In this document: positions 9,911-17,237 of the stretch, piece after piece
How positions within the stretch are numbered: the stretch's first letter is position 1
How the letters are laid out: each line of letters starts with the position of its first letter
NCBI GenBank assembly: GCA_964486055.1
Contig: CAZALE010000001.1
Location: 372,001-436,000, forward strand
Length of the DNA stretch: 64,000 bases
Direction: 5' to 3'
Source of the DNA: J014 sp964486055
GTDB taxonomy: Bacteria; Acidobacteriota; Blastocatellia; Pyrinomonadales; Pyrinomonadaceae
Notes under the pieces: model-generated
The model's database searches: none
Told to the model about the DNA's origin: nothing
What the model saw: only the letters and a program-made list of their open reading frames with translations
Program-made: the position numbers and the translations under genes

Positions 9911-11146
9911 ATGGTTCGGCCAATTCATGCTGTAGGTTTGGATATAGGTACTAGTAAAACAAGATGTGTCATAGCTGAAGTATCAGATCGTGCAACTCTG
10001 GATGTCATAGGAGTCGGAGAAGCCGATTCGAAAGGTGTGAGGTGTGGAATAGTCACATCGACTGAGGCTGTGGCTGAATCGATAAAAAGGGCAATAGCTG
10101 AGGCTGAAAGAATGAGTGGCGTTGAGATTCAAAAGGCTACTGTTAGCATTTCTGGGGAACATTTTCAGGCAGAAAATAAACATGGGGTTGTAGCGGTAGC
10201 AGGAGCTGGAAGGGAAATCAACGAAGAAGATGTGCAAAGGGCTATAGAGTCAGCGAGTGCTGTGGCTTTACCAGCTGGATGGGAAATAGTAGACGCAATA
10301 CCACAAGAATTCATTGTTGACGGGCAGGATGGTATAACAGAGCCTATCGGAATGATAGGCTCTCGACTCGAAAGTCGAGTTCACATCGTTACAAGCCCAA
10401 GTGCCGGGAAACAAAACTTGTTTAAGGCAGTTTATAATGCTGGCTTAGAAATTGAAAGAATAGTGCTGGAGCCGTTAGCCTCTGCTGATAGCACACTTAC
10501 GGAGGAAGATAAGGAATATGGCACAGCCCTTGTAAATATGGGGTCAGAAATAACCAGCTTGATGATTTTTGAACGTGGAGCTGTCAGGCACACCGCATTT
10601 TTTCCATTCGGTGGAATGTATCTCACAAGAGATATAGCCCACGGATTGAGAGTTTCAATTCAAGAGGCAGAGAATATAAAGAAAAAATACGGCTGTGTTG
10701 CACCTTTCCTAATGGATGAAAGAGAAAAGAGGGATATTATCGAGATAACGCCGGTTGGACGGAACGAGAAAAGAGCACTCTCCAAGGAAATCTTATGTGA
10801 CATAATCTCGCCCAGAGCCATAGAATTACTTCAACACGTAGCTCATGAGATTAATTTGTCAAAAATGAGAATCTCAGGGGGCGTAGTCCTGACCGGTGGA
10901 GCCGTAATGATAAGAGGTTTTGTGGAGATAGCTGAGCAGGTCTTTGATGCGCCTACAAGGATTGGCGTTCCAGAAAAATCTATCTTTGGAGGTATAGTAG
11001 ACGGAATACAAACTCCTGCTTGGGCTACTGCATGTGGATTGGCGTTGACATCAATGAATTTGCAGCTTAGGCATTTTTCAGAGCCGAAGTCTGCAGCTAA
11101 AAAAATGGCAGAGTGGTTTGAAAATTTTAAGGAAAAATTCCTTTAG
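9911..11146 (+). CDS. ftsA: Cell division protein FtsA
   Basis: FtsA is an actin-fold ATPase that tethers FtsZ to the membrane. The N-terminal phosphate-1 loop is GLDIGTSKTRCVIAEV, followed by the FtsA-specific 1C domain (about residues 85-170). The adenosine loop is VVLTGGAVMIRG near residue 322. The last residues, KKMAEWFENFKEKFL, form an amphipathic helix of the type that inserts in the membrane. GGGGAAG precedes the ATG. Two back-to-back perfect inverted repeats lie inside the coding sequence at 10340-10379 (listed separately). Confidence 0.96.
   Translation: MVRPIHAVGLDIGTSKTRCVIAEVSDRATLDVIGVGEADSKGVRCGIVTSTEAVAESIKRAIAEAERMSGVEIQKATVSISGEHFQAENKHGVVAVAGAGREINEEDVQRAIESASAVALPAGWEIVDAIPQEFIVDGQDGITEPIGMIGSRLESRVHIVTSPSAGKQNLFKAVYNAGLEIERIVLEPLASADSTLTEEDKEYGTALVNMGSEITSLMIFERGAVRHTAFFPFGGMYLTRDIAHGLRVSIQEAENIKKKYGCVAPFLMDEREKRDIIEITPVGRNEKRALSKEILCDIISPRAIELLQHVAHEINLSKMRISGGVVLTGGAVMIRGFVEIAEQVFDAPTRIGVPEKSIFGGIVDGIQTPAWATACGLALTSMNLQLRHFSEPKSAAKKMAEWFENFKEKFL
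10340..10379 (+). repeat. Two adjacent perfect hairpins inside ftsA
   Basis: The first hairpin pairs GAGCCTATC (10340-10348) with GATAGGCTC (10354-10362) around a five-base loop. The second pairs CTCGACT (10362-10368) with AGTCGAG (10373-10379) around CGAA. They touch at base 10362. They fall in the codons for the conserved FtsA stretch EPIGMIGSRLESR, so protein constraint explains the residues but not the choice of third bases. Whether the RNA folds this way in vivo is unknown. Confidence 0.6.
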
Positions 11147-11403
11147 TTGTAATTTGCTATTGCGTTTTACATAGCAGTATATTCAAGTTTGTCTATTTTA
11201 AACTTTGATTAACTGCTATCAAGGCTACTAATTTTCGGGGAGCTCAAAATGAATCAAAACAGAGTTAAATTTTTTTTGGATGAGCCNNNNNNNNNNNNNN
11301 NNNNNNNNNNNNNNNNNNNNNNNNNNNNNNNNNNNNNNNNNNNNNNNNNNNNNNNNNNNNNNNNNNNNNNNNNNNNNNNNNNNNNNTTTTCGGGGAGCTC
11401 AAA
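11147..11403 (+). other. ftsA-ftsZ spacer containing an artefactual 100-N gap
   Basis: The spacer holds a 100-N run (11287-11386). The 55 bases before it (11232-11286) are repeated exactly just after it (11387-11441). The copies contain the ftsZ ribosome-binding site (GGGGAGCTC) and first codons, so a false second ftsZ start appears at 11249. Removing the N run and one copy gives a natural spacer of about 100 bases. That spacer has a weak promoter-like pair, TTGATT (11205-11210) and ACTAAT (11227-11232), 16 bases apart; the leader it would give is very short, so I do not call it. Confidence 0.9.
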
Positions 11404-12540
11404 ATGAATCAAAACAGAGTTAAATTTTTTTTGGATGAGCCAGAGGTATTGGGAGCGAAAATTAAGGTTATAGGTGTGGGTGGAGCCGGAGGTAACGCCA
11501 TAAACCACATGATTGACTCAGGGATGAAAGGAGTTGAATTTGTTGCGATAAATACCGATATTCAGGACCTGATAAAATCCAAAGCTCCGATAAAGCTTCA
11601 AATAGGTAGTCAGCTAACGAGAGGATTAGGGGCTGGCTCAGATCCAAACGTTGGGAAACAAGCGGCAATAGATGATGCCAATAAGATAATTGATGTTTTA
11701 GAAGGCGCAGATATGGTTTTTGTAACAGCAGGTCTTGGCGGAGGGACCGGGACTGGTGCAGCGCCTGTCATAACTTCCCTCGCAGTAGAGCTAGACATTC
11801 TCACAGTAGCCGTGGTGACTAAACCTTTTACGGTAGAAGGCCTCAAAAAAATGAAACAAGCAGAGCATGGAGTAGCTGAGCTGCGGCTCGCTGTAGATAC
11901 CTTATTGGTCATACCGAATTCTAAGTTGAAAGAAATAGAGCAGAACATAACTACTAATACCGCGTTTCAGAGGGCTAATGATGTTTTATTACAAGCTGTA
12001 GGTGGTATTAGCGATTTGATTACTGAAACGGGATTGATAAATTTGGATTTTGCAGATGTTCGTGCCGTGATGAAGGGTATGGGAGTAGCCGTCATGGGTG
12101 TCGGTGCAACCGAGGGAGAAAAAGCTGCCGTTAAGGCTATGAAATTAGCCCTGGACTCTAAATTACTTGAAGATAACTCTATAAATGGGGCCAAGGGTGT
12201 GTTGATAAATTTTACGTATGGTAACGACATTCCTCTGAATGACATAGAGGAAGCATTGCAGATGGTTCATAAGGAGGTTGATCCTGAAGCGAACATAATT
12301 TTTGGTTTAGTGAATAGACCAACGATAAAAGATCAAGTAAAAGTGACCTTGATTGCGACAGGTTTTGATCGTCATTTAATGGATTCTAAATCTACACAAG
12401 AGGAAATAAACATGACAATTAAACCCCATGATTATCGTTGGTCGTATCCTCGAAGTGAAGAGAAAAAACAAATCGATGAGAAGAAGCTTGTCAAGGACGA
12501 CTTAGGGATTCCGACCTTTATCAGAAGGCAAGCAGATTAA
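11404..12540 (+). CDS. ftsZ: Cell division protein FtsZ
   Basis: FtsZ is the tubulin-like GTPase that forms the division ring. The N-terminal loop is GVGGAGGNAINHMI, the tubulin signature is GLGGGTGTGAAPVI (about residues 110-123), and the T7 catalytic loop is NLDFADVRAVM. A short variable linker leads to the conserved C-terminal peptide DLGIPTFIRRQAD, which binds FtsA and other anchors. At 378 residues it is complete. The start is the ATG after GGGGAGCTC in the right-hand copy of the assembly overlap; the identical ATG at 11249 is a duplicate of the same start. Confidence 0.97.
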   Translation: MNQNRVKFFLDEPEVLGAKIKVIGVGGAGGNAINHMIDSGMKGVEFVAINTDIQDLIKSKAPIKLQIGSQLTRGLGAGSDPNVGKQAAIDDANKIIDVLEGADMVFVTAGLGGGTGTGAAPVITSLAVELDILTVAVVTKPFTVEGLKKMKQAEHGVAELRLAVDTLLVIPNSKLKEIEQNITTNTAFQRANDVLLQAVGGISDLITETGLINLDFADVRAVMKGMGVAVMGVGATEGEKAAVKAMKLALDSKLLEDNSINGAKGVLINFTYGNDIPLNDIEEALQMVHKEVDPEANIIFGLVNRPTIKDQVKVTLIATGFDRHLMDSKSTQEEINMTIKPHDYRWSYPRSEEKKQIDEKKLVKDDLGIPTFIRRQAD

Positions 12541-12564
12541 CGCTTGAAACGCTATCTAAGATTC

Positions 12565-12605
12565 TGATACGATTTACGATTGCTTGAGATTCTCGTATCA
12601 AGGAG
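12565..12605 (+). promoter_or_regulatory. Inverted repeat abutting the ribosome-binding site of the Hfq-like gene
   Basis: TGATACGA (12565-12572) and TCGTATCA (12593-12600) are perfectly complementary around a 20-base loop. The right arm runs straight into AGGAG (12601-12605), the ribosome-binding site of the Hfq-like gene, so folding could affect ribosome access. It could equally be a dyad operator. Chance occurrence of one 8-bp dyad in the window's intergenic DNA is plausible. Confidence 0.4.
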
Positions 12606-12612
12606 AAATCAC

Positions 12613-12951
12613 ATGGAAAAACTCAATAAAGTGAGGAATCAAAAAATGATGCGCAAGACTCCACCGCCGGCTGAGACACATGCCGAAGTTTACTACTATA
12701 AAAAGCAGATAGACTCTCACACCTTGATGGTTGTAGTGCTCCAGGATGGTGAGGAGATTGAAGGGACCATAGAGTGGTATGATAAAGATGCCCTCAAGAT
12801 AAATCGCAAGGATGCCCCTAACCTTATGCTCCTCAAGCATAACATAAAGTACATGTACAAGGCTGAGGATCGTGTAGTTAAGAAGGAAGAAAAAACAAAT
12901 AAAGAAGAAAAACCAAAGGAAGAGAAAACTAAGAAGAGCAAAAACGAGTAA
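12613..12951 (+). CDS. hfq: Hfq-like LSm-domain RNA-binding protein with charged tail
   Basis: The protein has 112 residues. An LSm/Hfq fold spans about residues 27-82: an N-terminal helix region YYYKKQIDSHTL, the Sm1 part VVLQDGEEIEGTIEWYDKDA, and the Sm2-like NLMLLKHNIKYMYK, where KHNI corresponds to the KHAI/YKHA block of Hfq. The remaining 30 residues are a Lys/Glu repeat tail, probably disordered. I take ATG 12613 because AGGAG lies seven bases upstream; an in-frame start at 12580 lacks one. By family knowledge Hfq forms a hexamer for sRNA-mRNA pairing. This copy diverges in the Sm2 motif, so the function is inferred. Confidence 0.8.
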   Translation: MEKLNKVRNQKMMRKTPPPAETHAEVYYYKKQIDSHTLMVVVLQDGEEIEGTIEWYDKDALKINRKDAPNLMLLKHNIKYMYKAEDRVVKKEEKTNKEEKPKEEKTKKSKNE

Positions 12952-12954
12952 GCA

Positions 12955-14007
12955 GTGCGCAGAGTCATTTTTGATGAGACTAAGGGACTGAAACCTCGCA
13001 TAGGCATAACCATGGGAGATGCTGCTGGAATCGGAGTAGAGGTTATTCTAAAAGCTTTGGCTAATGATGAAGTTAGAATGTCAGCAGATCTTTTGATAAT
13101 AGGCGATGCAAAGTTTCTACTGAATTTTGCAGCGCAGCACGGGCTTTTCAAGGATTTCGCGGTGATTGACTCGATTGCAGAACTACATACACCGCAAGAA
13201 AGACCTGTAATTTATGATCTGAAGAACTTACCTGAAAACATCGAATTTGGTCGAGAATCCGCAGCTTGTGGAAAAGCCTCTGCTCAATATATAGAGTCCG
13301 CTGTGCAGCTGTGGAAAGAACGCAGAATTGATGCTATTGTCACAGCCCCCATAAGCAAAAAGTCCATGGCATTAGCTGGTTATGACTATCCTGGGCATAC
13401 TGAATTCTTAGCCAGGTTATCCAATACGGTTGATTTCGCGATGGCATTTTTTGCTAATAAACTAAGAGTTGTCTTACTTTCTACTCATGTATCATTACTC
13501 GATGCTTTAAAACTTGTAACTAAAGAGAACTTGACGAGATTGATAAGACTGGCTGATTCTGAGCTCAGAAAGTATCTATTGAAAAGACCCAAAATCGCTG
13601 TGGCAGGAGTAAATCCTCATGCTTCCGAGGATGGGCTCTTTGGTTTTGAGGAAAAAAAAGAAATAATCCCAGCTATTGTCCATTGCTCGAAAGAGCTAGG
13701 ATTGGATGTATCGGGTCCTTATGCAGCAGATACTATTTTTCTCAGAGCTTTTCATGGAGAATTTGATGCTGTCGTTTCATGTTATCATGATCAAGCAACT
13801 ATCGCGGTTAAATGTCTTTGCTTTGAAAAGGCTGTTAATGTCACGCTTGGGCTACCTTTTGTAAGAACATCGGTTGATCATGGCACAGCTTTCGATATAG
13901 CTGGCAAAAACCTTGCTGACGCTTCGAGTATGATCGAAGCAATAAAACTTGCCAGAGAGTTAGTTCTGAAGAAATCCGAAATATCCTCCGAGGACTTTAT
14001 CGAATGA
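12955..14007 (+). CDS. pdxA: 4-hydroxythreonine-4-phosphate dehydrogenase PdxA
   Basis: PdxA oxidises 4-phosphohydroxy-L-threonine in pyridoxal 5'-phosphate synthesis. Recognisable blocks are PRIGITMGDAAGIGVEV at the N-terminus, YPGHTEFLA, VAGVNPHASEDGLFG, GPYAADTIF, YHDQATIAVK and TSVDHGTAFDIAGK; the histidines in these blocks include the metal ligands. Length (350) is slightly longer than usual because of a polar N-terminal extension. The GTG start lies three bases after the hfq stop. The gene ends inside the start of the next receiver gene (ATGA overlap). No other pyridoxine gene is nearby. Confidence 0.93.
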   Translation: MRRVIFDETKGLKPRIGITMGDAAGIGVEVILKALANDEVRMSADLLIIGDAKFLLNFAAQHGLFKDFAVIDSIAELHTPQERPVIYDLKNLPENIEFGRESAACGKASAQYIESAVQLWKERRIDAIVTAPISKKSMALAGYDYPGHTEFLARLSNTVDFAMAFFANKLRVVLLSTHVSLLDALKLVTKENLTRLIRLADSELRKYLLKRPKIAVAGVNPHASEDGLFGFEEKKEIIPAIVHCSKELGLDVSGPYAADTIFLRAFHGEFDAVVSCYHDQATIAVKCLCFEKAVNVTLGLPFVRTSVDHGTAFDIAGKNLADASSMIEAIKLARELVLKKSEISSEDFIE

Positions 14008-14402
14008 GCATGAATGAAGAGAAACCAAAGATCTTAATTGCTGATGATGACCCATCAATTCTACGTTTGATGAGAGTTATCGTTGAGAAAGAGGGGTTTT
14101 CAGTGATAACGGCACGTGATGGTCGCGATGCCTACAAGGCATTGCAGGAGGATGACTCATTAGCAGGGGCTATCTTCGATGTGATTATGCCTTATATTCA
14201 GGGAACTGAATTGGTTCGATATATGAAGAGTGATAGTAGGCTTAAACACATTCCGATAATTGTGATGACGGCTGAGCAAAACCCACGCCTTCGCATAGAA
14301 AGTCTCGAAGCTGGGGCAGTTGGGTTCTTGCCAAAACCATTCACTGCCTCACAACTGCAGGAAATTTTGAGAAAGTTTTTTCAGAAAAGTAAAGGGGCTT
14401 AA
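14004..14402 (+). CDS. Single-domain response regulator (CheY-like receiver)
   Basis: This is a stand-alone receiver domain of 132 residues without an output domain. The acidic pocket D14-D15-D16, phospho-acceptor D59 in FDVIMP, switch T89 in VMTAE, and K111 in LPKPF are all present, so it should be phosphorylatable. It overlaps pdxA by four bases and is followed 87 bases later by a second, atypical receiver gene. No kinase is adjacent; the nearest is the orphan membrane kinase at 38.9 kb. A pathway cannot be read from the sequence. Confidence 0.92.
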   Translation: MSMNEEKPKILIADDDPSILRLMRVIVEKEGFSVITARDGRDAYKALQEDDSLAGAIFDVIMPYIQGTELVRYMKSDSRLKHIPIIVMTAEQNPRLRIESLEAGAVGFLPKPFTASQLQEILRKFFQKSKGA

Positions 14403-14489
14403 ATCGTTGGAAAAATTGAAAACTTGCTAAACGCTTTTATTTAATTTTATTTGTGTGTAAAATCAAAGAAGCTGAAGGAGTGGGGAACA

Positions 14490-15935
14490 GTGAGCAAGAA
14501 ATTATTATTAGCGGACGATTCGGTAACAATTCAAAAAGTCGTTAATCTGACATTTGCTGATGAGGGAATAGACGTTATAACTGTGGGTGATGGTGATACA
14601 GCAATAAAACTTGTGACGGAGCTAAAGCCTGACATAGTTATAGCTGATGTGCACATGCCCGGACTTAATGGCTATCAGGTATGTGAAAAGATAAAAACTA
14701 CTGAGGAGTTAAAAAAAATACCCGTTATATTGCTTGTAGGCACATTTGAACCCTTTGATGAAGAAGAAGCAAAAAGAGTCGGTGCAGATGATTTCTTGAC
14801 GAAGCCTTTTCAATCTATTCGGCTGCTCATAAGTAAAGTTTCAGACCTTTTAGAGCCGACTTTTACTGATGGGCAAATTCAATCACAAGAAGGCGAGGAT
14901 GAAGAGCTAGATCCCGAAGTAGGTAGCATGGTAACCGTGGCAGATGATGAAACGATTAAAGAGGAGTCTCCAAGTGATTTCATCCACACTAAAGCTGATT
15001 ATCAAGAGAAAAGCGAACGAGAATTAGCAATTACCACTCCACTCTCAGCTGATGACATAAAGGAAATCGAGAAGGAACAGCTAAGCTCTATAGAAGATCG
15101 ACAAGATGAAACCCTCTCCGATCAGCAAATAGAAGCTCGGACAGCATCCGAGACGCAACTTAGCGAGTCGTCTGAACAAGAAACGTGCTTACAAGAACTA
15201 CAGCAAGACCTTGTATCGTCTGCACAGGAGTTTCAGACAGAAGGACCACAATCCAAAACAGCTGTCGAGTTTGAAAAGACACACGAGCTAGAGCCAGGGG
15301 GAGAAGCTTCTGAGACCATTCATGAAACTACTGCCGATTCAGTACAAACTTCCGATTTATCTAAGACAGCGGCCGCTGAACTAGCTGAGCTCCAAGAAAC
15401 TAAGCCAGAGGATCTTGTGATGCAGGAAACTATGAATGTTGAAGAGGAGCGGGTTGAATCATCAACGGCAGAGTCTCAGAGAACAAACACTGACTTATTG
15501 TCCTCTACTCTACAGACTCAAGAGGTTAGTGCTGAGGCTGAATCATCGGATTCGATCACACATAAGCCTTCGGAGGAAGTAATACCCGCTCCTGAGACTA
15601 TCACCCTCCTCGAAGCTGAAGGAGATGAAATTTTGGAGCTTCCGGCTTTGGCAGAACCTATCTTAGCTGATTCGGAGTCTGAGGCAAAGGAAGGCACCCA
15701 AATAGAAGCCGCTCAGGAGAGTGTGGAAACTAAAGGAACTACAGAGCCAATATCTCAGAAAGAATCAGCTACCACTGTAATAATTCCGCCTGAAGTAATA
15801 GATGCCATAGCACAAAAAGTTGTGGAAAAATTTGCCGAAAGGACTATAAAAGAGATTGCCTGGGAGATTGTTCCTCAACAAGCTGAATTGATAATCAAAA
15901 AAATAGTTGAGGATCAACTGAAAAATAAGCAATAG
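14490..15935 (+). CDS. Atypical receiver protein with long acidic linker and C-terminal helix module
   Basis: The protein has 481 residues. A receiver domain occupies about residues 3-120 with D9-D10, phospho-acceptor D53 (ADVHMP) and K105 (TKPF), but the usual switch Thr/Ser position is V83 (ILLVGTFEP). About 310 residues of Glu/Ser/Thr/Gln-rich, probably disordered sequence follow. The last 49 residues are well ordered and predicted helical, with KEIAWEIVPQQAELIIKK. From memory, the receiver variant with VTIQK and EPFDEEEA plus a similar AWE-VP tail recurs in Acidobacteria and Deltaproteobacteria. The GTG start is chosen because GAAGGAG lies nine bases upstream; a TTG at 14451 is an unsupported longer start. 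Function is unknown. Confidence 0.88.
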   Translation: MSKKLLLADDSVTIQKVVNLTFADEGIDVITVGDGDTAIKLVTELKPDIVIADVHMPGLNGYQVCEKIKTTEELKKIPVILLVGTFEPFDEEEAKRVGADDFLTKPFQSIRLLISKVSDLLEPTFTDGQIQSQEGEDEELDPEVGSMVTVADDETIKEESPSDFIHTKADYQEKSERELAITTPLSADDIKEIEKEQLSSIEDRQDETLSDQQIEARTASETQLSESSEQETCLQELQQDLVSSAQEFQTEGPQSKTAVEFEKTHELEPGGEASETIHETTADSVQTSDLSKTAAAELAELQETKPEDLVMQETMNVEEERVESSTAESQRTNTDLLSSTLQTQEVSAEAESSDSITHKPSEEVIPAPETITLLEAEGDEILELPALAEPILADSESEAKEGTQIEAAQESVETKGTTEPISQKESATTVIIPPEVIDAIAQKVVEKFAERTIKEIAWEIVPQQAELIIKKIVEDQLKNKQ

Positions 15936-15997
15936 CTAATTCTACGATTTTGTCTGCTAAATAATTCATCTGTTTCTCGTAATTAAAACTAATCTTT

Positions 15998-17167
15998 GTG
16001 TTTGGGTCACAGAAAAGGAAAAACCTATCTTCAGTATTATCGAAAGCCATAGACAATCGATCCTGGCTTTTCAGGTATTTTTTGGAAAGAGGTGCTAGTT
16101 CTTTTCTAAGATTTTTTCAATTTGGAGACGATTTTGAACCAAAAAAACACCTGATTTTCATCATATCGAATCACTTTGAACCAGGCTGGTTGGAAAATGG
16201 AACTTGCGGAATAGATGAGCAACTCAGAAGACTGGAAAAATGGAAAAAACAAGCATTTTCTATTGGTTCATCCATTACTGATCATGATGGAACTAAGTTT
16301 CGCCACACTTATTTCTTCCCGGCAGAACAATATGAGCGTCGATTGATAGAGCACTTGGTTGAATTAAGACTTGCTGGCCTCGGAGAAGTAGAAACTCATC
16401 TTCATCATGGTGTAGACAAGCCCGATACAGCTGAGAATTTGAGACGTTTATTAGTTAACTTCAGAGATACTCTTGCTGAGGAGCACAAACTACTCTCACG
16501 CTGGGAAGGTAAAGGACAGCCCATGTATGCATTCGTTCACGGAAATCTCGCCTTAGCGAATGTGACTGGGGGGAAATTTTGTGGAGTTGACTCTGAAATG
16601 AAAATATTGCAAGAGACGGGCTGTTATGCAGATATGACCTTGCCCTCAGCTCCCGATAGGTCTCAGGTGCCTGTGATAAATAAGATCTATGAATGTGCTC
16701 TGCCACTTGAGCAGCAAGCGCCCCACAGAGAAGCTATACCACTAAAAGTTTTTGCCTCTAGGCCGACTTTGCCTCTGATCTTCCAAGGTCCTCTCATTTT
16801 GAGTTGGCCTCTGGGAGGCTCTCTTCTACCTAAAATAGAGAATGGTTGCCTGTCAAATGGTTTCAGGAATGATGCACGAAGGCTAAAACATTGGATTGAT
16901 GCGAATATAATAGTTGAGGGCAGACCCGAATGGATATTTATAAAACTCTTTTGTCATGGTTTCTTTGATTCAGATATGGATTTTTGTATAGGTGAGGGAG
17001 CAAAAAGGTTTTTCTCTGAAATCCTCGAATATTGCGATAAGTTCGGACATACAGTACATTTCGCTACGGCAAGAGAAGCAGTAAACATTGCACTTGCAGC
17101 AGTCGATGGATGTAGCGGAAATCCAAATGATTTTAGAGATTACAAATTAAAGCCGATATTAAGCTGA
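15998..17167 (+). CDS. Divergent polysaccharide deacetylase-like protein
   Basis: The 389 residues resemble NodB-fold proteins of exopolysaccharide clusters. A beta strand LIFIISNHFEP occupies the place where TFDDG is usual, and ETHLHHGVDKP (about residues 131-141) resembles the H-x(2-3)-H metal motif. FVHGNLALAN follows. The first catalytic Asp pair is therefore not obvious, and activity is uncertain. There is no signal peptide. The GTG start is weak, and a Leu/Phe-rich stretch follows it. The next gene is a heparinase II/III-type lyase, which supports a role in an uronic-acid or acetylated polysaccharide. I am confident it is a gene, less so of the fold. Confidence 0.65.
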   Translation: MFGSQKRKNLSSVLSKAIDNRSWLFRYFLERGASSFLRFFQFGDDFEPKKHLIFIISNHFEPGWLENGTCGIDEQLRRLEKWKKQAFSIGSSITDHDGTKFRHTYFFPAEQYERRLIEHLVELRLAGLGEVETHLHHGVDKPDTAENLRRLLVNFRDTLAEEHKLLSRWEGKGQPMYAFVHGNLALANVTGGKFCGVDSEMKILQETGCYADMTLPSAPDRSQVPVINKIYECALPLEQQAPHREAIPLKVFASRPTLPLIFQGPLILSWPLGGSLLPKIENGCLSNGFRNDARRLKHWIDANIIVEGRPEWIFIKLFCHGFFDSDMDFCIGEGAKRFFSEILEYCDKFGHTVHFATAREAVNIALAAVDGCSGNPNDFRDYKLKPILS

Positions 17168-17237
17168 CTTGCGAAATCGGATCGAACTAGACTAGGATTG
17201 TTTCCAGTAAACTACGATAAAAAATAGGTGGCGGAGG

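Noticed and set aside
11249..11286. A second ftsZ start with its own ribosome-binding site, left of the N run
   Set aside because: It is the left copy of the 55-base assembly overlap; the same bases occur at 11404 with the full gene behind them.
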